This document shows positions 9,978 through 18,878 of a stretch of DNA of 64,000 nt, in pieces. Under the pieces are notes generated by a model. That model did no database searches. It saw only the letters and a program-made list of their open reading frames with translations, and was not told where the DNA came from. Where the stretch lies: assembly GCF_001941945.1 (NCBI RefSeq), contig NZ_CP015583.1, positions 2,673,501-2,737,500 on the forward strand, given 5' to 3'. A program made the translations under genes and the position numbers. The stretch's first letter is position 1; every line of letters starts with the position of its first letter. Origin of the DNA: Roseomonas gilardii. GTDB taxonomy: Bacteria > Pseudomonadota > Alphaproteobacteria > Acetobacterales > Acetobacteraceae.

Positions 9978-10886
9978 TCACGCCGCCTCCGACCGCATGG
10001 CCGGGCCGCGCAGCAGCTCCAGGATCATCCGCAGCGCCGGCAGGCCGTCGCCGTTGCGGACCACCGCGAAGAGGTCGGCCGAGGGCGCGCCCGGCAGGTC
10101 CCGGTATCGGATGCCCGGAAGGCCGAGGCGGCGGGCCGAGGCCGGCACGATGGCCAGGCCCAGGCCGGTGCCGACCAGCGGCAGGATGGTGTGGATCTGG
10201 CTGATATACTGCACGTAGTTCGGCAGCGCCCCGGCCGAGCGGACCATGTCCGAGACGAGGCCGTGGAAGTACTGCCCCTCGGTCGGCGAGTACATGACCA
10301 TGTCCTGTCCGTTGAGGTCGGCGATGCGGAAGGGCCCCTGCCCCGCATGCTCCTCGGCGAAGGGGTGCATTTCCGGCACGGCGAGGACCAGGGGCTCGCG
10401 CCAGACGGGAAAGGTTTCCACCCCCCGCCGGTCGAAGGGCGGCCGGACGAAGCCGAGGTCGATCCGCTGCGCCGCCAGCGCCTCCATCTGGTCCCGCGTC
10501 ACCATCTCCTTCAGCGCCATGTCGATGCGCGGCAGGCTGCGGCGAACCATCGAGACGAAGCGCGGCAGGAAGCCGAAGCTGGTGCCGGCGGTGAAGCCGA
10601 TGGTGACGGAGCCCGCCTCCCCCCGTGCCACGCGCCGCACCGCCAGCGCCGCCCCTTCCGAGAACTGCAGCAGCCGCCGCGCCTCGGGAAAGAAGGCCCG
10701 CCCGGCCTGGGTGAGGCGCACCGAGCGGCTGCTCCGTTCCAGCAGCCGGACATCCAGGGCGTGTTCCAGGAGCTGGATCTGCCGGCTGAGGGGTGGCTGG
10801 GTCATGTGGAGACGGGCAGCCGCGCGGCCGAAATGCAGTTCCTCGGCCACCGCGACGAAGCAGCGAAGCTGGCTCAGCTCGAACAT
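9978..10886 (-). CDS. LysR-family transcriptional regulator
   Basis: This 302-residue regulator has a winged-helix DNA-binding domain at residues 1-60, with the classic [21 protein letters not shown] recognition region starting near 26, and a two-lobed effector-binding domain (about 90-295) beginning at [10 protein letters not shown]. It is divergent from the ketoglutarate-semialdehyde dehydrogenase gene with 191 bases between them, so it most likely controls the sugar-acid operon to its right and represses itself. The co-inducer would be a sugar acid or pathway intermediate, by inference from context. Confidence 0.9.
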   Translation of the reverse strand: MFELSQLRCFVAVAEELHFGRAAARLHMTQPPLSRQIQLLEHALDVRLLERSSRSVRLTQAGRAFFPEARRLLQFSEGAALAVRRVARGEAGSVTIGFTAGTSFGFLPRFVSMVRRSLPRIDMALKEMVTRDQMEALAAQRIDLGFVRPPFDRRGVETFPVWREPLVLAVPEMHPFAEEHAGQGPFRIADLNGQDMVMYSPTEGQYFHGLVSDMVRSAGALPNYVQYISQIHTILPLVGTGLGLAIVPASARRLGLPGIRYRDLPGAPSADLFAVVRNGDGLPALRMILELLRGPAMRSEAA

Positions 10887-11077
10887 CGATCCAATTCCTG
10901 CATGATCGCATCCATTTTATGAGTTGGACCGGCATAGATGTAACTCTTACAAGCCTTGGCCGACAGCTTGGCGCTCCCCGCTCGTCCCGGACTGTGGGAG
11001 GGTGGCGCCCGGCGAGGATCATTGGGCGAAAGCGGGACAACCCCGCCGCGCCCGATCCAGAAACAGGAGGAGCGACC
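10887..11077. promoter_or_regulatory. Divergent promoter region, LysR gene / sugar-acid operon
   Basis: These 191 bases separate the LysR gene from its likely target operon. The stretch 10890-10950 is the most AT-rich part and contains a dyad-like TGCATGATCGCATCC. A LysR-type T-N11-A site is expected here, but I cannot single out one with confidence. Confidence 0.4.
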
Positions 11078-12658
11078 ATGCAGCTCACCGGCGAAATGCT
11101 GATCGGCGCCAGCGCCGTGCGCGGCACCGACAAGCCCGTCCAGGCCATCGAGGCCCAGACCGGCAAGCCGATGGAGCCCCGCTATGGCGGCGGCAGCGCG
11201 GCGGATGTGGACCGCGCCTGCGACCTCGCCTGGGCCGCCTTCGACACCTATCGCGAGACCTCGCTGGAGGACCGGGCGCGGTTCCTGGAGGCCATCGCCA
11301 GCAACATCATGGATCTGGGCGACGCCCTGATCGAGCGCACCATGGCCGAGAGCGGCCTGCCGCGCGGGCGCATCGAGGGCGAGCGGGGCCGCACCACCGG
11401 CCAGCTCCGACTCTTCGCCGAGGTGGTGCGCGAGGGGTCCTGGCTGGAGGCGCGGATCGACCCGCCGCTGCCGGACCGCAAGCCGCTGCCGCGCGTGGAC
11501 CTGCGCCAGCGCCATGTCGCGCTCGGCCCGGTCGCCGTCTTCGGTGCCTCCAACTTCCCCCTCGCCTTCTCCGTGGCAGGCGGCGACACCGCCTCGGCGC
11601 TGGCCGCCGGCTGCCCGGTGGTGGTGAAGGCCCATTCGGCGCATCCCGGCACCTCCGAGATGGTGGGCCGCGCGATCCAGGCCGCGGTGAAGCAGTGCGG
11701 GCTGCCGGAAGGCACCTTCTCCCTGCTCTACGGCTCCGGCGCCGTGGTCGGCCAGGGGCTGGTGGCGAACCCGCATATCAAGGCGGTGGGCTTCACCGGC
11801 TCCCGCTCCGGCGGCACGGCGCTGATGAAGACCGCCGCCGCCCGGCCCGAGCCGATCCCCGTCTATGCCGAGATGAGCTCGATCAACCCGGTCTTCCTGC
11901 TGCCGCACGCGCTGGCCAAGCGGGCCGAGGCGCTGGGCAAGGGCTTCGTCGGCTCGCTCACCCTGGGCGCCGGCCAGTTCTGCACCAATCCCGGCCTGGT
12001 GATGGCGGCGGAGGGCCCCGACCTGACCCGCTTCCTCGGCGCCGCGACCGAAGCGCTGGGCGGCGTGCCGGCCCAGACCATGCTCACCCCGGGCATCCTC
12101 AAGGCCTATCAGGAAGGCGTCGGCAAGCTCGCCACCAACAAGCGGGTCGAGAAGGTGGCGGAGGGCCAGATCGCTTCCGGCGACACGCAGGGCCAGGCGG
12201 CGATCTTCGCCACGAAGGCGGAGGACTTCATCGCCGACCCGTCGATGGAGGAGGAGGTCTTCGGCGCCGCCTCGCTCGTCATCCGCTGCCAGGAGGTCGA
12301 GAAGATGAAGGAGATGGCGGAGAAGCTGGAGGGCCAGCTCACCGCCACCGTCCTGATGGAGCCGGAGGACATGGACTTCGCCCGGGCGCTGCTGCCGATC
12401 CTGGAGCGCCGCGTCGGCCGCATCCTGATCAACGGCTTCCCCACGGGCGTCGAGGTCAGCCACGCCATGGTGCATGGCGGCCCCTACCCCTCCACCTCCG
12501 ACGGCCGCACCACCTCGGTCGGCACGCTGGCGATCCGCCGCTTCCTGCGCCCGGTCTGCTACCAGGACTTCCCGACCGAGCTGCTGCCGGAGGCGCTGCG
12601 CGACGGCAACCCGCTCGGCCTCTGGCGCCGCATCGACGGCGCTCTGGGCAAGAACTGA
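11078..12658 (+). CDS. Alpha-ketoglutarate semialdehyde dehydrogenase (2,5-dioxovalerate dehydrogenase)
   Basis: This 526-residue aldehyde dehydrogenase oxidises 2,5-dioxopentanoate to alpha-ketoglutarate, the last step of oxidative non-phosphorylated pentose and aldaric-acid routes. Active-site residues are Cys302 in [10 protein letters not shown], Glu265 in YAEMSSINP, Asn159 in FGASNFP and Lys184 in [10 protein letters not shown]. The [11 protein letters not shown] and EMSSINPVF sequences are characteristic of this subgroup rather than general ALDHs. AGGAGG lies 7 bases before the ATG. It is first in a three-gene operon with a dehydratase and an RraA-like protein and is divergent from a LysR regulator. 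Confidence 0.88.
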   Translation: MQLTGEMLIGASAVRGTDKPVQAIEAQTGKPMEPRYGGGSAADVDRACDLAWAAFDTYRETSLEDRARFLEAIASNIMDLGDALIERTMAESGLPRGRIEGERGRTTGQLRLFAEVVREGSWLEARIDPPLPDRKPLPRVDLRQRHVALGPVAVFGASNFPLAFSVAGGDTASALAAGCPVVVKAHSAHPGTSEMVGRAIQAAVKQCGLPEGTFSLLYGSGAVVGQGLVANPHIKAVGFTGSRSGGTALMKTAAARPEPIPVYAEMSSINPVFLLPHALAKRAEALGKGFVGSLTLGAGQFCTNPGLVMAAEGPDLTRFLGAATEALGGVPAQTMLTPGILKAYQEGVGKLATNKRVEKVAEGQIASGDTQGQAAIFATKAEDFIADPSMEEEVFGAASLVIRCQEVEKMKEMAEKLEGQLTATVLMEPEDMDFARALLPILERRVGRILINGFPTGVEVSHAMVHGGPYPSTSDGRTTSVGTLAIRRFLRPVCYQDFPTELLPEALRDGNPLGLWRRIDGALGKN

Positions 12659-12741
12659 AGCAAGGCTGCCGCGGGCCGGCGGCGTGCCGGCCCGCGACCC
12701 ATCCGAACAAGAACCGAAGCAAGAAACGGATTCGTCTTCCG

Positions 12742-14553
12742 ATGCCTGAGACCCCCGAGGCGACCCCCGACCTGCCTCCGCGCGAACTGGAGGCCGAGAG
12801 CGGCGAGAACTCACCGCTCCCTCACCGCAAGCCGCTCGAGGAGCTGCGTTCCCGCCGCTGGTTCGGCCCGGCCGATCTCCGCTCCTTCGGCCACCGCTCC
12901 CGCGCCATGCAGATGGGCTACGCGCCGGAGGAATGGACCGGCAAGCCGGTGATCGGGATCATCAACACCTGGTCCGACCTGAACCCCTGCCACGTCCACT
13001 TCAAGCAGCGCGTCGATGACGTGAAGCGCGGCATCCTGATGGCGGGCGGCTTCCCGGTGGAGCTGCCGGCGATCTCGGTGAGCGAGAGCTACGTCAAGCC
13101 GACCACCATGATGTACCGCAACTTCCTGGCGATGGAGACGGAGGAGCTGCTGCGCTCCCACCCCATCGACGGCGCGGTGCTGATGGGCGGCTGCGACAAG
13201 ACCACGCCGGGCCTGCTGCTCGGCGCCACCAGCATGAACATCCCGGCGATCTTCCTGCCCGCCGGCCCCATGCTGCGCGGCAACTGGCAGGGCAAGACGC
13301 TCGGCTCCGGCTCCGACAGCTGGAAGTACTGGGACGAGCTGCGCGCCGGCAAGATCACCGACCAGGACTGGCTGGGCGTCGAGGGCGGCATCGCCCGTTC
13401 CTACGGCACCTGCATGACCATGGGCACCGCCTCCACCATGACGGCAATCGCGGAATCGGTCGGCATGGTGCTGCCGGGCGGCTCCTCGATCCTCGCCGCC
13501 GATGCGGGCCATATCCGCCTCGCCTCCGAGAGCGGCCGCCGGATCGTGGAGATGGTCTGGGAGGACCTGACGCCGCAGAAGATCCAGACGCGCGAGGCCT
13601 TCGAGAACGCCATCGCCGTCGCCATGGCCATGGGCTGCTCGACCAACGCGATCATCCACCTGATCGCCATGGCCCGCCGCGCCGGCCAGGATATCGGCCT
13701 CGACGATTTCGAGCGCTACAGCCGCAAGGTGCCGGTGATCGGCAATGTCCGCCCTTCGGGCAATGCCTACCTGATGGAGGACTTCTTCTACGCCGGCGGC
13801 ATCCGCGCGTTGATGAACGAGATCCGCGAGTTCCTGCATCTCGGCTGCCTGACCGTCTCGGGCCGCACGCTGGGCGAGAACATCGAGGGCGCGAAAGTCT
13901 ATAACGACGACGTCATCCGGCCGCTGAGCAACCCGATCTACGGCGAGGGCTCGCTGGCGGTGCTGAAGGGCAACCTCGCCCCCTCCGGCTGCGTCATCAA
14001 GCCCGCCGCGATGGACCAGAAGTTCCTCAAGCATTCCGGCCCGGCCTTCGTCTTCGACGACTATCCCTCGATGAAGAAGGCGGTGGAGGACGAGAACTAT
14101 CCCTTCACGCCGGACTCCGTCCTCGTGCTGCGCAATGCCGGACCGCAGGGTGGGCCGGGCATGCCGGAATGGGGCATGCTGCCGATGCCGAAGAAGCTGC
14201 TGAAGATGGGCCTGCGCGACATGCTGCGCCTGTCCGACGCACGCATGTCCGGCACCTCCTACGGCGCCTGCATCCTGCATGTGGCGCCGGAAAGCTTCGT
14301 CGGCGGACCGCTGGCGCTGCTCAAGACCGGTGACATCATCAGCATCGACGTCGATGCCCGCACCATCCACATGGAAGTGACGGATGAGGAGCTGGAGCGT
14401 CGCCGCGCCGAGTGGAAGCAGCCGGAGAAGCGCTTCGAGCGCGGCTATGGCTGGATGTTCAGCCAGCACATCCAGCAGGCCGACCAGGGCTGCGACTTCG
14501 ACTTCCTGCGCACCGATTTCGGCGCGCCCGTCTCCGAACCCGTGATCTTCTGA
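12742..14553 (+). CDS. IlvD/Edd-family sugar-acid dehydratase (L-arabonate dehydratase type)
   Basis: This 603-residue dehydratase removes water from an aldonic acid to give a 2-keto-3-deoxy acid. Three conserved cysteines that hold the iron-sulfur cluster are present: Cys83 (LNPCHVH), Cys151 (GGCDKTTPG) and Cys224 (YGTCMTMGTAS). The C-terminal domain has LKGNLAPSGCVIKPAA and SDARMSG, as in the whole family. Length and the LNPCHVH form match pentonate dehydratases better than IlvD. It follows the KGSA dehydrogenase by 83 bases, which supports a Weimberg-type route from L-arabonate or a related acid to alpha-ketoglutarate. Exact substrate is inferred. A separate 2-keto-3-deoxy-pentonate dehydratase is missing from this locus. 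Confidence 0.85.
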   Translation: MPETPEATPDLPPRELEAESGENSPLPHRKPLEELRSRRWFGPADLRSFGHRSRAMQMGYAPEEWTGKPVIGIINTWSDLNPCHVHFKQRVDDVKRGILMAGGFPVELPAISVSESYVKPTTMMYRNFLAMETEELLRSHPIDGAVLMGGCDKTTPGLLLGATSMNIPAIFLPAGPMLRGNWQGKTLGSGSDSWKYWDELRAGKITDQDWLGVEGGIARSYGTCMTMGTASTMTAIAESVGMVLPGGSSILAADAGHIRLASESGRRIVEMVWEDLTPQKIQTREAFENAIAVAMAMGCSTNAIIHLIAMARRAGQDIGLDDFERYSRKVPVIGNVRPSGNAYLMEDFFYAGGIRALMNEIREFLHLGCLTVSGRTLGENIEGAKVYNDDVIRPLSNPIYGEGSLAVLKGNLAPSGCVIKPAAMDQKFLKHSGPAFVFDDYPSMKKAVEDENYPFTPDSVLVLRNAGPQGGPGMPEWGMLPMPKKLLKMGLRDMLRLSDARMSGTSYGACILHVAPESFVGGPLALLKTGDIISIDVDARTIHMEVTDEELERRRAEWKQPEKRFERGYGWMFSQHIQQADQGCDFDFLRTDFGAPVSEPVIF

Positions 14554-14562
14554 GGAAACGCC

Positions 14563-15282
14563 ATGTCCACGCTCAAGCCCGAGACCCGGGACAAGCTCAA
14601 GGGTGTCAGCACCGCGACGCTCGCCAGCATCCTATACAAGCGCGGGTTGCGGAACCAGTTCATCCAGGACGTGCGGCCGCTGCACCCGCTGAAGGAGAGC
14701 ATGGTCGGCGAGGCCTTCACGCTGCGCTACATGCCGGCGCGCGAGGACCTGAACGACATGTCGGTTTTCCGCAACCCGGAGCATCCGCAGCGCCGGGCTG
14801 TCGAGATCTGCCCGCCGGGCGCCGTGCTGGTGATGGACAGCCGCAAGGATGCCCGCGCCGCCTCGGCCGGCGGCATCCTGGTGACGCGCCTGCAGGCGCG
14901 CGGCGTGGCCGGCGTGGTGACGGATGGCGGCTTCCGCGACTCCGCGGAGATCGCCACGCTCGACATGCCCGCCTTCCACAGCCGCCCCTCGGCGCCGACC
15001 AACCTGACGCTGAACCAGGCAATCGACATCAACGTGCCGATCGGCTGCGGCGATGCGCCGGTCTTCCCGGGCGACGTCGTGGTCGGCGACAATGACGGGG
15101 TGATCATCCTCCCCGCCGCGCTGGCCGACGAGATCGCCGAGGAAGCGGTCGGCATGACCGCCTATGAGGACTTCGTCACCGAGCGCGTCCGCGCCGGCCA
15201 CACCATCGTGGGCCTCTATCCCGCGACGGACGAGAAGAACCTGGAAATCTTCGCCGAATGGCGGAAGGCCAACGGGCGCTGA
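14563..15282 (+). CDS. RraA-like family protein (aldolase/decarboxylase superfamily)
   Basis: This 239-residue protein belongs to the RraA/HMG-aldolase fold. The metal and substrate motif is visible as SAGGILVTRL followed by VTDGGFRDS, with Arg125 and Asp126 matching the R-D pair used by HMG/CHA aldolases and oxaloacetate decarboxylases. It starts 9 bases after the dehydratase stop, so it is the third gene of the operon. That position argues for a catalytic role on a keto-acid intermediate rather than RNase E inhibition. True RraA is shorter (about 160 aa). The reaction is not determined by sequence. Confidence 0.78.
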   Translation: MSTLKPETRDKLKGVSTATLASILYKRGLRNQFIQDVRPLHPLKESMVGEAFTLRYMPAREDLNDMSVFRNPEHPQRRAVEICPPGAVLVMDSRKDARAASAGGILVTRLQARGVAGVVTDGGFRDSAEIATLDMPAFHSRPSAPTNLTLNQAIDINVPIGCGDAPVFPGDVVVGDNDGVIILPAALADEIAEEAVGMTAYEDFVTERVRAGHTIVGLYPATDEKNLEIFAEWRKANGR

Positions 15283-15291
15283 GATCCGATC

Positions 15292-15317
15292 CCCGGAGGA
15301 GGCCCGCCTCCTCCGGG
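15292..15317. terminator. Hairpin between convergent operons
   Basis: CCCGGAGGAGG (15292-15302) pairs with CCTCCTCCGGG (15307-15317), an 11-bp perfect stem with a CCCG loop, between the RraA-like gene and the converging dppA gene. No T-run follows. Confidence 0.5.
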
Positions 15318-15333
15318 AACCACATGGCGGCCT

Positions 15334-16158
15334 TCAGCGCAGAAAGGCCGAAAGCGCCGAGACGGTGTTCACCCAGCCCAGCACATCCTCCATCCGGGTG
15401 GCATCGAAGCCGACCGTCACCGGGTCGAGCCGCTCCGCCGCCGGGATGATGGCGGCGAGATCGGCCAGGGCCGGCGTGTTCAGCACGATCTCCAGCCGAT
15501 AGGGCGGCGCGACGGTGAAGAGCGCCAGCCGGCGCGTCCGGGCCTCCCGCACTGCCGCCTCCGCCTCGATGCGCAGCCGCTCCCGCGCCAGGGCGGGCGA
15601 GATGGCCCGCGCGGCCCGGGCGCCGAGCGCCTGCTTCGTCACGACCCGCCGCGCGTCGAGGAAATGCTCGCCACATTCCTCCGCCGTCAGGTCGTCGCCG
15701 GAAATCAGCACCACCGGCACGCCCAGGCTGCCGGCATAGGCGCCGTTGAGCGTCGCCTCGGAACAGGGCTGTCCGTTCAGGCGGATGGCACGGAAGGCGA
15801 AGCCGTTCACCGTATGCGCCAGCACGCCATGCCGGCCCGCCCCGGTGTGGTAGCCGGTGAACATCACCCCACCGAAGCTGCCGTCCAGGCCGGCACACAT
15901 GTTCATCGGCTTGGGCTTGCCCAGGATCAGCTCGGCGCGGGGGTCCAGCAACTCCGGGATAAGGTTGGTCATCGGGCCGTGGGAATCGTTGACCAGCACC
16001 TCCGTGGCCCCGCCGGCGAAGGCACCCGCCACCACGGCGCTGACTTCCTCGGTCATCAGGCGCCGGGCGCGCTCGTATTCCGGGTTGCCGGGCTGGCCCT
16101 GCTGTGGCGAGACCACGCCGGCCACGCCCTCGATATCGGCGGAGACATAGATCTTCAC
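15334..16158 (-). CDS. dppA: M55 family zinc D-aminopeptidase (DppA)
   Basis: This 274-residue metallopeptidase cleaves D-amino acids from short peptides and is a cytoplasmic self-compartmentalising enzyme in Bacillus. All expected residues are at the Bacillus DppA positions or one off: Asp8 and Glu10 (SADIEGVAG), His60 (VNDSHG), His104 (GYHTGAG), Glu134 (PCSEATLNG), and the proposed catalytic His115 (VLAHTVNG). The GTG start overlaps the stop of the P1 peptidase gene upstream by 4 bases (GTGA), so the two are translationally coupled. Together they suggest use or turnover of D-amino-acid or beta-amino-acid peptides, for example from cell-wall muropeptides. Confidence 0.9.
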   Translation of the reverse strand: MKIYVSADIEGVAGVVSPQQGQPGNPEYERARRLMTEEVSAVVAGAFAGGATEVLVNDSHGPMTNLIPELLDPRAELILGKPKPMNMCAGLDGSFGGVMFTGYHTGAGRHGVLAHTVNGFAFRAIRLNGQPCSEATLNGAYAGSLGVPVVLISGDDLTAEECGEHFLDARRVVTKQALGARAARAISPALARERLRIEAEAAVREARTRRLALFTVAPPYRLEIVLNTPALADLAAIIPAAERLDPVTVGFDATRMEDVLGWVNTVSALSAFLR

Positions 16159-17171
16159 GCAAGGAACTCCCTGAGCGCGCGACGGTGATGGCCGCGGAAG
16201 CCGGTCATCGGCTCCGCGGCGGCCAGCGCATCCAGCACGGCCTCCTGGGTCGCCTCGGCCGCCGCCTGGAAGAGCAGGTCGATCCTCCCCTCGGCCAGGA
16301 CGCGGCGCGGCAGGAGGTCCGTCTTCGGACTATGCGGGATTCGCTCCGCCGTGGAGAAGGCGAGGAAGATGTCACCGCTGCCATGGCCCCAGAAGGAGCC
16401 TGTCCAGGCGATGCCCGCCCCGGCGCGCGTCGCGACGCGGCGGAGCTGCCGGGAATCCAGCGGCACATCCGTCGCGAGCACCACGATCACGGAGCCGCGC
16501 TCCGGCACATCCTCGCCACGCGGGTCGATGCGCCGCCCGTCCGGCAGGCGCAGGTCGCCCGCCCGGCCGAAATTGGCCAGGACCAGCGTGCCGAGGTGGA
16601 ATTCCGTGTCATCCAGGCGGAGCCGCCGCGAGGCGGTGCCGATCCCGCCCTTGAGGCCGAAGCAGCTCATCCCCGTGCCCGCGCCCACCACGCCCGAGGC
16701 GAAATCCGGCCCGGCCGCGGCGATGGCGGCCGCCGCATCCTCCGCCGTGACCGCCAGCGCCTGGATGTCGTTCAGGTGCCCGTCATTGCATTCCAGCACC
16801 ACCGGATTGACCGTGGAGGTGCGCCGCCCGATGCGCGGCTCCTCCGCCACCGCATGCCGGATCAGCGCCTCGGCGCAGGCCGCCACGCCGAAGGTGTTGG
16901 TCAGCAGGATCGGCGTCTCGATCTCGCCCAGCTCCTCGACCTGCACGAGCCCGGTGCTCTTGCCGAAGCCGTTCAGCACATGCACGGCGGCGGGGAGCTT
17001 CTCCCGGAACAGGCGGCCCCCATGCGGCAGGATGGCGGTGACGCCGGTGCGGATCTCCTCGCCCCGGATCAGCGTGCGGTGGCCGACCGTCACGCCCGGC
17101 ACATCGGCCAGGCTGTTCCCGCTGCCCGGCGGCAGGCTGCCGCAGGCCAGCCCGAGGTCACGGGCGCGCAT
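16155..17171 (-). CDS. P1 family peptidase (DmpA/BapA type aminopeptidase)
   Basis: This 338-residue enzyme belongs to the N-terminal-nucleophile-like P1 peptidases, which cut themselves into two chains and then release N-terminal D-, L- or beta-amino acids. Family motifs are SLADVPGVTVGHRT near the start, VLNGFGKSTGL, NTFGVAA, GAGTGMSCFGLKGGIGTASR and ERGSVIVVLATDVPL. By comparison with DmpA, self-cleavage would fall between Gly226 and Ser227, making Ser227 the nucleophile. The ATG at 17171 has GGAGGG upstream; the longer frame does not. It is the first gene of an operon with dppA. Confidence 0.88.
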   Translation of the reverse strand: MRARDLGLACGSLPPGSGNSLADVPGVTVGHRTLIRGEEIRTGVTAILPHGGRLFREKLPAAVHVLNGFGKSTGLVQVEELGEIETPILLTNTFGVAACAEALIRHAVAEEPRIGRRTSTVNPVVLECNDGHLNDIQALAVTAEDAAAAIAAAGPDFASGVVGAGTGMSCFGLKGGIGTASRRLRLDDTEFHLGTLVLANFGRAGDLRLPDGRRIDPRGEDVPERGSVIVVLATDVPLDSRQLRRVATRAGAGIAWTGSFWGHGSGDIFLAFSTAERIPHSPKTDLLPRRVLAEGRIDLLFQAAAEATQEAVLDALAAAEPMTGFRGHHRRALREFLA

Positions 17172-17579
17172 GGATGTTCCCTCCGGCCGGGTTGCGGCAG
17201 GGAAAGGCCCGCGCAGGCCAGCCATGCGGCACCGCACGCGGCCGTCGGCGTGTCAGGGCATGGCCGGTCTGGCCAAGTTGGAAAGCGGATTGATCCATGG
17301 GCCCACCCCTTCTCCGATGCCTATAAGGCTACTCTGCCCAACCCGCCAAATCATTGTCGTTGCACGTTTTTCCAGGATCTCCGCCGTCGGGGTGGGGCGT
17401 GTGCCGCCCGGCCCGCCGAGCCGGTTGCCCATGACGACAAAATGACTATTCGATGTTTTGTCCGGAATTTCCGGACAGACTATCCTCAAATCGCCGGATT
17501 TTCGCTTCAGTTAGGAAGCTATCTAGACGCCGTCGCGGGTCGGTCACGATCCGCCTGAAGAATAACAAGGACGCCTTTC
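17172..17579. promoter_or_regulatory. Intergenic region with 19-bp palindrome
   Basis: About 400 bases without a convincing gene between the peptidase operon and a secreted-protein gene. It is AT-richer than both neighbours. Its clearest element is a perfect palindrome at 17459-17477, TGTCCGGAA-T-TTCCGGACA, about 100 bases before the secreted-protein start, which looks like a binding site for a dimeric regulator. No confident -10/-35 pair was seen. Confidence 0.5.
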
Positions 17580-17909
17580 ATGCGTGTTTCCCTTCGCTGC
17601 GGCATTGCCCCCCTCCTGGCTGCAGCGATCCTGGCCGTCGCCCCGGTCGTCGCCTCCGCGGCCGAGGGCGGCGGCTACTCCCGCTTCACTGCCGGCTCCA
17701 CTCCGCGCGATGTCAGTGGCACCGGTTCCTCCGCCGTGCGCGGCATGCCCTCGGCGGACCTGCCGGTGACGAGCGGCCGCTTCGGCGCCACGGTGCTGAA
17801 CGAAAGCAATGCCGGCTCCTCCGCGGTGGGCGGCGCCCCGCAGGGCAACCCGCCGGTGACGAGCAACAGCTTCGGTGCCACGCCGCTGGATGTCAGCAAC
17901 AACACCTGA
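17580..17909 (+). CDS. Small secreted protein with two tandem repeats
   Basis: This 109-residue protein has a clear Sec signal peptide: RVSLRCG, then a hydrophobic core APLLAAAILAVAPVV, then cleavage near ASA-AEGG (about residue 28). The mature 80 residues contain two related units of about 31 residues: GSSAVRGMP...PVTSGRFGATVLNESN and GSSAVGGAP...PVTSNSFGATPLDVSN. They are rich in Gly, Ser, Asn and Thr and lack cysteine. It is followed by a strong intrinsic terminator and preceded by an unusual palindrome, so it is a monocistronic, probably regulated gene. Location would be periplasm or outside. I do not recognise a family. Confidence 0.7.
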   Translation: MRVSLRCGIAPLLAAAILAVAPVVASAAEGGGYSRFTAGSTPRDVSGTGSSAVRGMPSADLPVTSGRFGATVLNESNAGSSAVGGAPQGNPPVTSNSFGATPLDVSNNT

Positions 17910-17940
17910 ACCGGTTCGGCCCCAGGGGCCGGAAAAGCGG

Positions 17941-17970
17941 AAAGGGGGCGCCACCGGCGCCCCCTTTTTT
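17941..17970 (+). terminator. Intrinsic terminator
   Basis: GGGGGCGCC (17944-17952) pairs perfectly with GGCGCCCCC (17956-17964), loop ACC, followed by six T and preceded by AAA. This is a textbook rho-independent terminator for the secreted-protein gene. Confidence 0.9.
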
Positions 17971-18004
17971 CATGCCTTCCTCGTCACCCCTTCCGGGCCC
18001 TGTC

Positions 18005-18283
18005 TCAGCGGCCCCGGCGACCTTGCTGGTAGCCCTGCCGGAAGGCCCGGTCCTGGGCCCGCTCGGACTGGTCCCAGAGATAGCCGCCGGCCGCGCCGGC
18101 ACCCGCGCCGATCAGCGCGCCCCAGCCGGCATTGCCGCTGAAGGAACCGGCGACGGCACCCAGCGCAGCGCCGCCGGCCGCTCCCGTGCCGACACGGCGC
18201 TGCGAGTCGCTCATGCCCTCGCAGGCGCCGAGGCTCCCCAGCGCCAGGAGGGGCAGGACGAAACGGGCGGAACGGAGCGTCAT
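18005..18283 (-). CDS. Glycine-zipper lipoprotein (17 kDa surface-antigen-like)
   Basis: This 92-residue protein has a lipoprotein signal ending in LGSLGAC, so the cysteine near residue 21 should be lipidated. The mature part contains a glycine-zipper helix (GTGAAGGAALGAVAGSFSGNAGWGALIGAGAGAAGGY) typical of Rick_17kDa/YmgG proteins that insert in the outer membrane. The C-terminus is a charged DRAFRQGYQQGRRGR tail. The ATG at 18283 has AGGA five to six bases upstream; another in-frame ATG lies at 18295. It starts 15 bases after the stop of the Rap1a/Tai-like gene, in a two-gene envelope operon. Confidence 0.75.
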   Translation of the reverse strand: MTLRSARFVLPLLALGSLGACEGMSDSQRRVGTGAAGGAALGAVAGSFSGNAGWGALIGAGAGAAGGYLWDQSERAQDRAFRQGYQQGRRGR

Positions 18284-18297
18284 GGTCGTCCTCATGA

Positions 18298-18723
18298 TCA
18301 GCGGGCCGGGCGGGTGGAACGGGCAGCGGGCTGCGGGCAGGGATAGGTGGCCTGCGCCCAGCGGAGCAGGCCATCGAGGGCCGGCTCGCTGCCATATTGC
18401 GGGTTCTGCTTCGCCCAGTTGGCGAAGGCGATCGCCGACTGCGCCACGGTCGGCGCAGGACTGGGCGGGCAGAACAGCGGAGGCCGCCGCGACGAGGCGG
18501 GATGCAGCGCCGCGTGATACTGGCCCGCCGCCGTGAAATAGCCCTGGCAATAGGCGATGGCTTCCAGCCGTTGCACGCCCTGGGTGGTCGGCAGGCAGAT
18601 CTCGGCGAGATCGGCGGTGGTGCTGACGGCAGTGGGCGTGCCGCTCGCCGATGACTGCGCCATCACGGGCGCCGCGGCACCCAGCATGGCCGCGACGGCA
18701 GCCGAAGCGAGGAGGTATCGCAT
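18298..18723 (-). CDS. Rap1a/Tai-like periplasmic protein
   Basis: This 141-residue protein begins with a signal peptide (MRYLLASAAVAAMLGAAAPVMA-QSS). The mature domain has CLPTTQGVQRLEAIAYCQGYFTAAGQYH and later a FCPP and a YPCPQ cysteine, which matches the Rap1a/Tai fold: YCxGY motif and two disulfide pairs. Relatives include type VI immunity proteins, but most chromosomal copies in alphaproteobacteria have no effector beside them, and none is visible here. It is probably a periplasmic structural or stress protein. The C-terminus is Pro/Arg-rich. Confidence 0.65.
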   Translation of the reverse strand: MRYLLASAAVAAMLGAAAPVMAQSSASGTPTAVSTTADLAEICLPTTQGVQRLEAIAYCQGYFTAAGQYHAALHPASSRRPPLFCPPSPAPTVAQSAIAFANWAKQNPQYGSEPALDGLLRWAQATYPCPQPAARSTRPAR

Positions 18724-18878
18724 GTGTCCAGCTTCTCCCTGTCCAGGACCGGGGGCAGGCTGCTCCCGGCCAAGCCCGGCACAGCCTGTCGCCCGCCGCC
18801 AGGGCTGACAACCCCTGATGGCACCTTGGGGACGTGCGGCCAAGGAGCGGGACGCGGCCTCGCCGGTTCCGGCGGGCC

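Noticed and set aside
10924-12741. Forward frame fused in front of the dehydratase over the dehydrogenase gene
   Set aside because: It is the out-of-frame reading of the KGSA dehydrogenase; the dehydratase starts at 12742 with family-typical sequence.
18298-18723. Type VI secretion immunity protein with effector partner
   Set aside because: The Rap1a/Tai-like fold fits, but no effector, VgrG or Hcp gene is nearby, so a toxin-immunity role is unsupported.
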